DNA from: Lytechinus pictus
Taxonomy: Eukaryota; Echinodermata; Echinoidea; Temnopleuroida; Toxopneustidae
Direction of reading: 5' to 3'
Length of the DNA: 64,000 nucleotides
Assembly (NCBI RefSeq): GCF_037042905.1
Contig: NC_087261.1
Coordinates: 21,253,617 to 21,317,616 of the forward strand
In this document: in pieces, positions 25,401-40,400 of the stretch
Numbering within the stretch: the first letter of the stretch is position 1
How the letters are laid out: every line of letters starts with the position of its first letter
Program-made: the position numbers and the translations under genes
Notes under the pieces: generated by a model
Databases searched by the model: none
What the model saw: the letters and a program-made list of their open reading frames with translations, nothing else
Told to the model about the DNA's origin: nothing

Positions 25401-28400
25401 TACTTTTCAACAAATATTTCTTCTTTTATGTTGTATCTTTTATAAATGCCTTGATGTGAATGATTAGCCTTCGGAAATGTTATTGAACTGAAGTGATCTT
25501 TTTTTTATTTGAAGGGGTTTACATATCTGAACAGATCATATTCAATTCAATGGAGCGAATGAACTAATCAGAATTTAATATGAAATTGCAATGAATGAAT
25601 TTAAGAATGGAATAAACACAAAAGTGACATTCGGGGAGGGGGGGTCAATAAATGTACATGTATGTACATGAAATGACCCGGGGTTGGGGGGTTGATACAT
25701 GAATGTATTTGAAATGAGCAGGGCAGTATTTTCCAAAGCTGTCCTTAACTCTTAATGTGCCATTCACTGTAATCAGCGAGTGCCACTTTTTTTTTTTTTT
25801 AAAGAGTCTATATTCAAATGTTTTATTTATGAAAAAAGGGAATCACTCAAGAGACAATAATGTTAAACCTCTTGACCATAAGCTGAACTGAACAATGGAA
25901 TCACTCATGCATGCAATGCACTCCTCAAAATGCAATAGGCATAACAATAGCTGTATGACCATTGCACGAAAATGTGTTCGTGGCACTCCAGTGGATGCAC
26001 AGATATGTATTCATGGCACATTAAGGGTTAAAGTTAAGAATATCATGAATGGCTAGTGAACATTTCTTGTTCAAGATCGTATTATTGAAAATATAACATC
26101 CAATCTTTTTAGATTAAAATTTAATAAGATAAAAAGTATTTGCATGAACGTTTGCTATTTATCCAGATTTGATTTTTATCAAAAAAAAGTCACCCCCATT
26201 TGGTTATGACAAGATTAAATTGGTATATCTCAATTGTGCAAGAAAGGATCATGAGTTATGTATGTATTATATAAGACCAGTTTAATGAAATGGCTCTTAC
26301 AATTTAATCACGCCAGCATAATTTTTTTTGTTCATAATACTCACTTTCCTTTCAGCTACTGGTGTGAGTACATGGGTGTACATGTCGGACTGTTCGATGA
26401 CGACCCTCGTCCCTGATGAAACCCTCGCTGCGGATTGGCTGTTCTTGGGCGAGGACGTTTCTTCTGCCTGTAAAATCAATCACATTTTACACAAAGGTTC
26501 TAATTGTGATCAAAATTGTGGCTCAGTGGTTTCTGACTCTCACCTTTCCATCCGAGGGTTCTCGGTTCGAATCCAAGCCACGGAATGTTTTCTTTCCTTT
26601 ATCAAGAAATTCACCCATAACTCATTCCAGGGGCCCGTTGCAGAAAGAATTGCATTTAAACGCAAGCCAAAAAATCAATCGCAAGTCCCAAATGCGCGCT
26701 GTTGATTGGTTGAAAATCAAGTTGCGCATGATTTTTAGAGTTGCGATTGATTGCAACTTTTTCTGCAACGGGTCCCTGGTGAAAAAAGTGACATAATACC
26801 TTTAAAACCATCAGCCCAAGAATGCAATGAAAATTGCAAGTAATCACCATTACTGTAACTAGGTTTTATTCAAAGGAGATATATGTCTTATGCTCATCAA
26901 TGAAAAAATAAAAACCTTAAATGTTTGAGATGTCATGTAATGAATAAAAGACAAAAAGGGTGACTCCGAGTCCCGTCTTAATACACTGTGAATTATATCA
27001 AAATCATCATATTATGAATTTAAATCAAAGAAATAGGCATTCACAGTCCATGTCTAAGCTGTAAAGTTATGAAAGATAATATGCACATGTAGACAAATTG
27101 TTTGTCAAAAATATCAAAGATAAAAAATCTTTTTCTGCAAGCGAAGATAGATTTCACCTCTTTGCTTTGAAATTCTACTGCGACTTTCTGGGCTACTTTG
27201 CAGAGAAGTGTCATACATGTATATACAACTTGATATATTTCCTAATGAAAGCTTTTAGATCAGATTGTTTCTACCATATTATACATACATGTAGCGCATG
27301 ACGTTCAGCCAAGTAGCTCCTGTACACTTCATTGAGTTTGTTGAAGATTTTTGCGATGGTGGCAAGATTACAGTGTTGACCAGGTACCAATGCTGCAGAG
27401 TGAGAGAGAGAGAAAGAGAGAGAGTGAAAAAATATCAAAATATCAATGGGTATTTTTTCTTCCACCATCAAATAGGCTTTTTATACTATGTTTTCTTTAT
27501 CGCTAATCCCGTACTACCCTTAAACTCGTACTATTTTTTTTTTCCTCTTCTCACAGGCCGAATTAACCCCCACTATTAAAGTGATTGGTTAACATTGGTT
27601 TGACTTTTAAAAATCTGAGCTAGAAGATCACATTTGTCACCTGTGTCTGTGATATGTTACAAAAATGAAGCCCAGAAAAAATTGCGTTCGAAAATAATTA
27701 TTTAGTGCTTCAAAAATTGAAATATAAAGTGACAGAAAACACCATCTTAATTTCATCCCATACACTTATGTGTACTATTTATGCGTCTATAAGACGCCTA
27801 TTTACAAAATTGGGGTTTGCCTTGTAGTTTTAGCTTTTCATTCTCAATAATGGTTGTTTTCAAGGTTTATTAGTTCTAATACATGCACTTGTACACATGT
27901 TTCATCTTGGTTTGAGAATTTTTTAAATCGGCTGCTCACAAAGTTAAACAATACCTTTAAGGAAATGCTTGCTTTACTCACACATAATTCCGTAATTCAG
28001 TAATATACACAAGAGGCAACTAAAAGTGAGACAACTGAACTGGTCCCAAGGTTTTCTGAAGAATACTTGTTGCACAAAAGGTGCAAGACTCCTACATGTA
28101 CATGTATTCACCACAATAAACAGGATTTCCTCAGTACATACTGGCATATTGATTTTTGTTCTCTTGTTGAGGTGTTAAAAACAGAAGGCAACTTGAACAT
28201 TTATGGTATAGGCAATTAAGTTTGATAAGGAATGATCTTTTGCCCATGCTGCCATTTCACCTTGGAATATCACCCCATAGTATGTAAAGAACTCATCTCC
28301 ATCCATGTTTAGATCTGTACTTAAACCTTAATAGCCCTAATTCACCAAGGTTGTTTTTCAAACCATCTGTTGAACTCATGGTCAATGCAGATTCCCTGTA

Positions 28401-31400
28401 TAAATTACGCTTAGATACCGCGTATATTAAAAGATGTCCAATGCTGATGCGCGCGTTTGTCACAATGCACCAATTTGACGCCCGTTGCCATGATTTAAAT
28501 ACGCTATTTTAATTCATGAGTCCACTGTTTGAAGAGTGGACTCATTAATTAAGAACAGTGGACTCATGAATAAAAAAGCGTACTAAACCATGGCAACAGG
28601 CGTCGATTTGGCGCACTGTGACAAAAGCGCGCATAAGCATTGGACATTTTTTAGTATACCAAGTAAATAAGCATAGTTCATACAGGAAATCTGCATAAAC
28701 CATGGGTTCAACCGATGTTTTTTTTTAAACCACCATTGTGAATTTGGGCTAATTAGTCAAGAAGAATCCATTCATTACCTGTTTGTAGGACATATAGAAT
28801 GACTTTTTTGCTCTCCCTCCTCAGCAATAAGAAATCTATCAGTCGACACTGCAAAAAAAAAAATGGTACAGAATATGCCAACATCACCAACATACATGTA
28901 CACTTCATAAACTGCCTATGTTTCTGCAAATGCTTCATTCTGATTGATAAGTTAATTAATCACAGCTTCATGTATGCTGCACAAAAAATAGATATTTTCT
29001 GTAGATGTTCTACAGTGTAGGTAAATAGGAAGTATGAAAATAAATAAGTAAATATGAAAAAAAAAACCAGATACCATAGTAGTATACACATGTACATTCA
29101 CTGTGAACAAAGAATGGTAACAATAGGTTATGTCTGACAAATGTTGATTATTAATGCTTTCTGAAAGATATCTCATGGGCGAAATCACCACAGCAGTAAA
29201 TATAGAATTAGACTGGAATTCTAATTCTCAAGTATCAAAATAGCATTTACTGGGTGGAAACAGAAATAAATATTCTTAAGAGGAAAGCAGAACATAGACA
29301 TTACATTATTTATCTTTGATTTCATTGAGTATGCAAAGAGTGAATTAGTCTATGGACCAGACCTTACCTTATCAGGAATCATAGGGACCAGTGCATCCAA
29401 CCGAAGACTAATATGCCACAGACATCCAAGCTTAGCATCGATCACGATATTAGGCTGAAATACAACCCAATTGGGTGAATCTGACATTTGCTGGTCAAGG
29501 TAAATTACAGACATGTGAATAAGTCATGGAAGCGACTCATGTTTTAATATACATGTAGCATACACATTCTGTATCTCAATTTGGAGAGATTTTTTTTTTT
29601 TTTGAAAAAAAAAATTACAGTGCATATCTGACCACAAATTGCTCAAACTCGTGATTTCATGTCCAAAGTCAATACAAAATGTGTTTTCAGCTAAAATTTA
29701 TAAATGAGTGATAATTTTCCCTTTTTTTACAACAGTCATTCAACTTGATGTTATTTATGACTGAGCTAAAGTGACCAACAAATTCTTTTAAAAAGAGAAT
29801 AAAACAAAAAAGAACAGAGATATATATAAGAAGTTAAAAATAAAATAAAGTACATAAGAAAATTATTTTTTTCTTTTTTTCATTTAAAATGGTAAGCAAT
29901 GCTATAGAGAATATTTTTACCAAAATGAACTTTCTAGGAGCTTTATTATGAATTATAGCAAAACCATAATTAATTAGCAGAATTAATTCCTGTAAAAAAC
30001 TAATAAAGGAATTTAGTACAATTTACCTCTGCAACCGAGCAATGTCATTCTCTACTATCAATTCAATTCAATTCGGTTTATTATAAAAAATACATTGTAA
30101 AACAGTCCGAAGACTGACACAGATAAAGTTAACAGAAAAAAGGAAAATTACATTAACTTATATACCTACAAATTAACAAAATATAATGAGAACATAAGAG
30201 TAAGATTAATATTGCACTCGAGGTTGTACACAGTCATTAAAGAAGTATATAATTAAGGGGATAGTGTTATATAAAGAGAAAATAGAATGACCAATAAAAA
30301 CACACAAAAATATTGGGATATGTATTATGTTGATTCATTAGAATGTAAACTGAGGGGAAAAACTTGTAAATTATTAAAAAGGAGGTGAAGGGTGAAGGGA
30401 AGAATCAATTTTATACTTTTACACACAAATTATATACGAACATGAACAAGGGTTGACATGGAGTACAATGGCATATACAGAGGCACATACAAAGCAATAG
30501 CCAATTTTGACATATCACAGAGCAGCATTCAATAATTACATTTTTGATGCGATCGCATTATAAAATAGAACCCAGCAAAAAGGATACATAGTTCTACACC
30601 AACTTCTCTCATCTCCAGTCCGGTTTGCGTGGGTATCCCAGCTACCTTGAGTTTGACTGGTTTGATTGGCAGAGGGGCCAGGACTGGGTGGTGGTAGTTA
30701 CAGTAGTTATCTGTCTCACCAGCGGTCAGACCAATGTCAAACACCATGGATGTCTGCAAGTAATTTTTAAAAATACAATACAAATAATAATAATAATATG
30801 ACCATTTTATTTAGCCGCTTAGCGCATTCACTATGTGCATATACTCAACTGCGCTTTGATACTTGGTATCATATTATTACCCCGGCTGTAGCTAAGCCGC
30901 CATATTAATAGGCGCTAAAGCGTTCAAGGAATAAATCCGACCGGGTACCCATTCACCTCACCTGGGTCGAGTGCAGCACAATGTGGATAAATTTCTTGCC
31001 GAAGGAAATTAAGCCACGGCTGGGATTCGAACCCACGACCCTCTGTTTCAAAGTCCGCAGACTAATCCACTGGGCCACAACGCTCCACATTGTGATAATT
31101 CAGACAAACTAAGGAAAATAATTACCATAATGATGGATTTTATGCTGAATTTAATTCACTGAATAAAGGCATATATTTAACTTTAAAAACCAGTTATCTA
31201 TAGTACATCATTTTATGAGATGAAAAGGCATGTGCTTTTATCGACTTGGTGTCAGAATGATGAATGTCTGCAAAACTAATTTATGATGGCAACACAATAA
31301 ATCTACAATTAATCATTTATACAAATTACAAATCAATTTATGAAACAAAACAAATAGAATGCCTCAGGCAGTCTCATCTGTATTATTCATTTCAATATCG

Positions 31401-34400
31401 CAGCAATGCTGACTCTGAAAGCAACACCATGTAAGACTACAAATTTTTTCCCAAAAAAAGAGAGAGAGAAAAAAAATCAAGACAATATACCTTTGATGCC
31501 TGGTGGTGTACCACTACTAGATTATCCTGTTCATGAAACAAGAACAAAAAATAAAGTAGAAATAGATTTAAAATATTTTAAACGGAAATATTTTACATAT
31601 ATGTTTACTTTAATGACACATCAACATGATAGTTAACAATTCAATATTTTTTACAACCAACCTTTTTCATCATGGGTTACTTTTAGTACAAAAATATGCT
31701 TTCATCATGGTAACTCTTTTGGTATTCTATGTAACTGTTATTTCATGTTCATCTGCCCTGTTTGAGCCAGTAATGTGGCAAAGTCCTGGGGGAGGTTTCA
31801 CAAACATTCAAGTATGACTTAGAGTCGCACTTAAATGCCAACGCGTACATAATATGAAACGCGCGATCTAATTGATCAATACGCAGTAGTGCGTATCCAC
31901 TACACATGATCTGAGCAATGCGGCCACGCCTTTCAAGTGCGACTCTAAGTGATACTTCAATCTTTGTGAAACACTCCCTGGGCTCTCTAATATTATTTGT
32001 AATCCAATGCATACAACACATATACATGTACGTCTTGTTACTTTTACACAGTTCCTTTCTTGTCATTCATTCAATAAAGTGAAGCAATATAATACCCTTC
32101 CTTATAAATGCGCAGTATGCCTCTTGTACACTCTGCTTCCAATCACATTCTTTCAGGGATCATCCTTAAATTTCATGAAAAGAATTTGAAAGCTCACACT
32201 CATCTTTGCCGCAATAATATTGATATATCTTTGAATATACTTACAACGACGTTGACTGCAAACCGCCCGCTCATATTGAGCCGGAGGACATCGGTTTTCT
32301 TGGCTGGTGATTCCCTACAAGAAGAATAAAAGTCAAAGACAACACAAGGGTTGATTATTAAACTCCTGATAAGCATTGGGCAAAAGATGGCACACCCAAA
32401 ATCATCCCGGGAGAGCTTGCATGCAACGATCGGTTACACTTTAGGTATGCATTGAAGGAGTCTGAGTTTGAGATCATCCAATCAGCTTCTTCTTAAAAAC
32501 CCCCAAAATATGAGTAGCCTATGGTGCAGTCTTTTTCTGCCACTGCACTAATTCTCTTTGGAATAATTTGCTTTTAAATTCAAGAAAGGCGAATCACTAG
32601 AGACATTCAAATCTAAACTCTTATTTGTTCAAACATTATCAGTTCTTGGCACTATGACACTCATCTAACATTCTTGTATTCTTTCTATATTTCTTCTGTG
32701 CCTCAGAACAGGAAAATATTTTAGATTGGTGGTGCTACAAATACCCATATCCTGATCGGTTGTGGTCGGGGTTCCACAATTATTAAATCCTTACCTTTGT
32801 AGCTGATAGAGAACTATCTCAGCTCCTTGATTTGATGGTCCCCTAGGTTGATGTCGAAGCACAACAACATATATCACACTGTACCTGGATATCAAACAAC
32901 AACACAATATTAATAATACAATCAACCAATAAATAAAATCATATCACACGTAAGGTAAACTCTCATGTCCATTTTCTGAAGTTAGGTTCAACTTTGGCCA
33001 TGGTCTATAAACTCTGTGCTAGAATTATGGGAAGCCAAAAATTTCAAAATGGAATTCACTTTATGTTTCCTTTCTTTAAAGCAATCCTTTAATGGTGTAG
33101 ACAAATATGTTATGTATCGTTCCCAGATGAATTGAGAGTCAAATAACCTGTTACAATGAACCTCTACTGTTAGAGATTTATGTCACAATTGGATATCCAT
33201 AGTTAAACCACAACTTTAGACCAGAGTTTATAAAATTAAAACCTGACATCAGAATATGGGCCCCAGAGTCTATAATTCATCAAATATCAGTACAATTAGG
33301 CATTCCAAATACATGTATTTGTTTGCAAGCAACCCTACCCTACCAATCCTTGCAAATCCCGCTGACAGTAAATATTTTTCAATGGATTGGCAACTGGTCC
33401 CGAAACAGAAAAATAAGCAAGTAGAGACTGAAGATCAATTGGTTATTTAGCAAACAGGTTAATGAAAAAATGGGAATTAGACAGATGGAATTCGATAGAG
33501 TAGGACTACACCAAAATAATATTCAATTATACCAAACTAATCTATAATATATGTGTACATGTAAGAATACTGGAATCTCAAGCAAGGTGTATTGAGCTTT
33601 ACCAAGTAAATCATTTATTTTCTGCATACCATACTTACAAGATTGCTATGGTTACATCTCTCTCAAGAAGACAGAGTTTCGGAGGCTTGGGAACAACTGG
33701 AAGATCAACTTCAAACTTGGGAAGCTTGGATATGTTACCTGTCTGAAATTATACAACATAATACTTGAAACTTAATTTCCAGACATGGGAAAATCACAAA
33801 ATTTATGGGACGGTGTGATATTTTTGCTTGGAAAAAAAGACATATACATTGGGAGGAATGCCGGTAAATTGCCAATTCGTCTACTGCCAACTCGTCCACT
33901 TACCACATGGTCTACCTTCATTTTAATAGTCTAATGCCATTCCGTCCATCAACATTTTGTCTAACAACCATTTGGTCCAATCATCACTTCGTCTAATCAC
34001 CAGTTTCTCTATCACCATTTCGTCTAATGACCAGTTGGTCTAATACCCATTTTCTTTTCATTCATTTTGCACAATTAACACTTTTATTTAATTAGACCAA
34101 ATGGTATATGGACTAAATGGCTATTGGACCAACTGGTTATTGGACGGAATGGCATTAGACTAAATGAAAGTAGACCATGTGGTGAATAGACGAACTGATG
34201 ATAGACCAAATGATAGGAGAAGAGTTGGCTATTAGGCGAATATCAAAAAGCATAGACAATTGGAAATAAACCGGAACGCCATGTTTATTCAACTTTTTTT
34301 CAGCATCCAGACATCTTGTCCTAGAATCATTTTAAACCTATTTTTACAAAATCTTGGGTGTTCATTTTATTGGATTCTGTGTAAACTCATCTGGAGATTG

Positions 34401-37400
34401 TGACATGTTTGCAAGTATACCCAGAGCTGCCAACCTCATGAAGCAAACAGTAGTGATGCAAAAGCTCCAAAGTCATAATTTTGAGATAAAAGTAGTAATT
34501 TCATATGCGCCGTGCAGTAATTTGTTTGAAGAGGTAATAGAAGTTCTATTACCTCTTCAAAGAAATCACTGAACAGCACCCAACGTGCCAAGTTTTGTCA
34601 ACCCTACAGGATGATTGTCAGTGAACATTCATCCAGGGTGCTACATAACTTGCAGTCAGGCAAGTAAATTTTCAAATAACTGGAAAATGTAATACAAGAA
34701 CACACAGTGCATGTCATGATAACATGCGCACCAATTATTTTAAAGAGACACAATCATGCATGATATGAACATTATCACCTGCCTACGGATGAGTTTGCCA
34801 CTGTGCAATGTATTTACATGTACATGTAACTATGTGTGCACCAAATATAAAAAGCATAATAACTAAGGTCAAAAGAGCAATGTCATAATTTGACATGAAA
34901 ATCGTTGTAATTATGACTTTTTCTTAATAGTTGGCAGCTCTGTATACTGGTATGTCATGTAAATACATGTTTGTGCCAAATGATTCTGGTGCAAAGTGTG
35001 CAATCGTTGAGAAAATTAGCAAAATCATCCTCAATTGATAATTATCAACATGTCTCACATATACATGTACGATCTTTATGAATTTCAACTGTAACAAAAT
35101 GAGTTCCCCTTATTTGGTTCTCAGTTCTAAGTTCTCAGTTTCTAATAAAACGATATGCAAGCACACCCGTTATAATAATATTCCTTTTTTATATAGGGTT
35201 TAACACATCAGATATACATGTATGGTTTTGATATATTCTCTTTATTCTCAATCCCAGTCATGTGACCTTGGCTTGCCCACACCTATTGTATACACTGCAT
35301 TCATAAAGAGTTACCAAATTCATCTTGACATTTGATTCAACTTACCTTACAATGTATAGGTGTTAGCACATTACCAAGGGTTGACGATGAAACCAGAAGC
35401 AATGCACTCTCATTCTGAAAATAAATAAGAAATAATCATCATTGTCTGAAAAATTCAAAGGTAGCAATCGTTTTTGTTTATGAACCACCCAGAACCCTGA
35501 AGTACCATGTTGCAAAGCATCACCCTTCATTCAACTGAAGTGCAATCGTGTTAATACTAGACAATCATGGACGCTGCTAGTCAGGCAACACATTATTTCT
35601 TTTTAATTTTCGGGGGCTACATTTCACAACTTACTGCCAAAATCTGCAACATTGGATAAGCTTGCAAAGAATTGTAATTTTCCAGGGCTGTTTTGAGCAT
35701 TTTTTAGGACAAAATTGCCCCAAGCCCCCTGTGTAGGCCTGGGACTTTCGGGTATTTTTGTCTTCGGGTACCCGTGGTAATTTTCGGGCGGTTACCCGGG
35801 TACCTGAAAATCATGTCGCATGAAATATGACTGGTGGAAAAACCCCATAGGTGACGTCATCCAGCCACTGCGCCGCAAGCAAACTTATGAATTAAAAGAT
35901 AGTAAGCATACGCAGTGCAAGCCTCCCGTGCCCCACGCCGTATTCAATCAAAACAAGTCTGCAATTTTCTGTCACCTCGTACCAAAGTCGACCTAGAATT
36001 CCACTTTCCTATATTTCATATTAATTATGAAAGGTATTCTCGGAGGATCTGTTTTCTCACCGATACCAAACAGGTAAGCAAACTTTGATTACTTCTTGCT
36101 TTCCGTCAAAATCTTACGGAGTAGCGTCGATATTACATCGTGTTCGTGAGTTTGTAGAATCTATCGCTACATGCACAAAGTCAATTGATTTCCGGGTAGA
36201 TTCGGAGCGCCGAATGCGCCAGCCAATCACGATCGTATTACCACAAGGTATATCGCTAATCAGAACCGCAATGAATCATGGGATCGAAAAGGGGGCTGTT
36301 AGCTAGCTCTGCACGTAAACCTTATTTTCGGTTTATGATGAACTGAAAATGGTAACACGAACGTGGTTGGCTGGCGCTTCGTATGCTCAAGCTGCAAAAG
36401 AAACATGGTGACGATCGAACGATCTCAGTCACAATATCACTTGAAAAACTTGTATATTTATGGATATTTCGAGGGTAATTGGTGAGATTCAAAATGATAC
36501 TTGTGTACTTTTGTGATGAGTTACAATCATGTCTTACACTACGCAATACAAATCATGCAAAGCAATTTTCGGGTATCGGGTATTGATTTTTCTACCCGGG
36601 TACCCGAGGCTTCCGGGCGAGACCCGGGTACCCGGGTTTTAGTCCCAGCCCTACCCCTGTGTAATTCTTTTCCCTGCCACTGGTACTAGTAAAGTATGAA
36701 AACCATGATTCCCAGAAGGCACATGTATTCCACTTGCACACATAGTCACCATTATTATCAATCTTTCACAATAACAGCATTGTCAATATTAAAGGACAAG
36801 TCCACCCCAACAAAAAGTTGATTTGAATTTAAAGAGAAAAATCCAACAAGCATTACACTGAAAATTTCATCAAAATCGGATGTAAAATAAGAAAGTTATG
36901 ACATTTTAAAGTTTAATACTATATATGGTTCAGTCAAGTTGGTCCTTATTGTCAAATCTATAAAAAATGAAATATTGTATATTTCAAACAATAAAAAAAC
37001 AAAAGAAATAGTGAGTGATGGACATCATCGACTGACTCACCTAGTTGTGCATATCACTGTTTTGTGAACAATAAGCGAAACTTTAAAATGTCATAACTTT
37101 CTTATTTTACATCCGATTTTGATGAAATTTTCAGCGTTATGCTAGTTTGATTTTTCTTTATTTATTCAAGTCAGCATTTTCCTGGGGTGGAATTGACCTT
37201 TAAGAAGACACCCCTACATGTAAAATAATTTCACACATTTTGGGAAGCTACGGTGTGGCGCTAAAAATGAATTATTCAACAAAATATAAACACTACTCAA
37301 ATTTTCAAACAACTGCTTTGTTCACATTTACCTGGGCCCCGTCTTACAAAGAGTTACGATTAATCTGATCAATCGTAACTCTATGGAAATCTAATGTCAA

Positions 37401-40400
37401 CAAATTTTCTACGAAAAATTTGCACAATGTCCTTTGTATGCAAAGAGAAGCATAGTGAATTTTCAAGAAAACAATTAATGCATGAATATACATCATGGCT
37501 AGAAAATACTTTGAACAAACATGCATAATACATGTAGATGTTGACGTTGCTGGCCGTCCATAGTTGCGATTGATCGGATCAGTCAACTCTTTGTAAGATG
37601 GGGCCCTGGTCTTCAAGCATTTAGTCTTTGTCTCAGATACATGTAGTCAAATGCCACATGGACTTTACCAATATGGTCTAATATCGATTTGGTATAGTTG
37701 TTGTTCGGTCTAAACTGCGCTTGGTCTAATAACCATAGTCGTATTTCATTTTTAGAACTAATGCCAAATAAGTCTAATTTCAAGTCTGACTCCTTTTCAT
37801 TTATTTTGTGAAATGAAACAGTTCACCTAGATCAATCATATGCACACAAAACAAAGTTAGACCAAGGGGATATTACATCGGTAAAGCCTGTCCGGAAATT
37901 AGACAAAATGGCAAGTGAGCTGAATGGAAATTAGACTAGATGGTAATAGGAAACTATATGTACTTACCATGAATGTAAACCAGTTGATGCTGATACTGAC
38001 ATTCTTCATTGACCTCAGCGTCTTCTTCTCAGCAGTCACCTGATACAGCTCTAGTCCATGATCGGTGATGAAGACGATCTCATTCCCGCTGATCCAATTG
38101 AAGCCTATGATCTTTGTATTTTTACCCTATCGGTTATAAAGAACATACCAGTGATTATGTATTACAGAAAATAAATACATGTGCATGTACAGAGCATGAA
38201 CTCTCAGATAACTACTCAAGTTTTACTGTCACCGAAGGCCTTCAATTTCAATATTTTGAATGTAACACATACGAGACATGTGTATTAAAAAGGGCACAAA
38301 TTTTGAGGTGGGGGCAGACTTGACAAAGAAGGGAAAAAAAATATATCAAACAGTTGGGAGCTAGCAAACTTTTTTTTACCTTTTTGGTACATAAGTCTAA
38401 TTTTTGTGATAGACTTTGAAAAACTAATCAGAAAATTATATATTTCATCATTTTCTCCTCTTTCATTAGCTTGTTTTTATTCATTCATTAATCTATTTAT
38501 TTATATTATTTATTATAATAAAAAAAAACCTTGGTGGGTGGGGAGCATGGTCCCCTAGCCCCTCCTTCCATTTGGATTTCAGTGTGTGTGTATCTGATAG
38601 AACAAATGCCTTATGGACTAAATGGACAAACTGCTAATAAAATGAAAAACTCAAAGGTATGCATGGCTACACAAAAGACTTGAACAGGTTCATATGTCCC
38701 AAGCCAGTTACATCTATAGGCATTTATCATTTAGCACAAAAAGGCTCCCCCAGTCGTGCGTATTCAAGTCATCTGTAACTTACAGGAAGCTTAATAAAAC
38801 ATAAACCAGGTTATAACACAGAACAGTACTACTACTAATAATATAATAATAACGGTATATATACCCAGGGTAGACATTTCAGTTCCGAAAACTGTTATCC
38901 AAGCGGGCCCTGCCGTTATCAATACCCCAGCTTTAGCTCAGTTACCTATAGGTGCTCGGGCGTTCAAGGAATTTCTTCCTACCAGGTACCCAGTCAGTCA
39001 CCTCACCTGGGTTGAGTGCAGCACAATGTGGGTAAATTTCTTGCTGAAGGAAAAACAGCCCATGGCTGGGAATCGACCCCACGTCCCTCAGACTGAAAGA
39101 CGGGAGTCATAGCCACAAGACCACGACGCCCCCAAATTGGCGATCAGAGATAGACAAATAGATTGATTTAGCAATATTGTGGTGTTCATAGTTACACTTG
39201 GAAATATTAAATGGCAATTTGCTACGTTGTACATACCTTGCACATCTGAGAATACTCGGAGGTGTCAGCACTGCCAGTATGAAAGTTAATGAATTCCTGT
39301 ATGAAGATGAATGTAATACAAAATAAAAAACAACAAGTGGAATGCCTCTGGCCGTCTCACCTGCATCACGCGATTCAATATAGCAGCAGTGCTGATTTTG
39401 AAAACTACTATAACTCGCACAAGATGTTCAGTGATACTTGGTTACTCGTATTTCCACGTTTTATGAATTAGACCAATACACTTATAGAGATATGATGGCA
39501 ATTCAACAAATACCCCCAACGTGGCCAAAGTTCTTTGACCTTACATGACTTTTGACCTTGATCATGTGACCTGAAACTCGCACAGGATGTTCAGTGATAC
39601 TTGATTACTCTTATGTCCAAGTTTTATGAACTAGACCAACACACTTTCAAATTTATGGCTGTAATTCAACAAATACCCCAATTTGGCCAAAGTTCATTGA
39701 CCCTAAATGACCTTTGACCTTGATCATGTGATCTGAAACTTGCACAGGATGTTCAGTAATACTTGATTACTATTATGTCCAAGTTTCATGAATCAGATCC
39801 ATAAACTTTCAAAGTTATGATGGTAATTCAACAGATACCCCCAATTCGGCCAAAGTTCATTGACCCTAAATGACCTTTGACCTTGGTCATGTGTCGTGAA
39901 ACTCATGCAGGATGTTCAGTGATACTTGATTAACCTTATGTATAAGTTTCATGAACTAGGTCCATATATTTTTTAATTTATGATGACATTTCAAAAACTT
40001 AACCTCAGGTTAAGATTTTGATGTTGATTCCCCCAACATGGACTAAGTTCATTGACCCTAAATGACCTTTGACCTTGGTCATGTGACATGAAACTCAGGC
40101 AGGATGTTCAGTAATACTTGATTAACCTTATGGCCAAGTTTCATGAACTAGGTCCATATACTTTCTAAGTTATGCTGTCATTTCAAAAACTTAACCTCAG
40201 GTTAAGATTTGGTGTTGACGCCGCCGCCGCCGCCGCCGTCGGAAAAGCGGCGCCTATAGTCTCACTCTGCTATGCAGGTGAGACAAAAATCAGATTAAGA
40301 GGCATATTTACAGTTTGTTTAATAACAGGGAAGTGTGTACACAGGGTGCTACATAACATTATAGAAACGCTTTCCCGGTCGGGCAAGTAAATTTTTAAAT

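Noticed and set aside
30029..30051. Alternative candidate for the missing RMC1 microexon
   Set aside because: In the required phase it creates a stop codon, and other acceptor choices give the wrong length.
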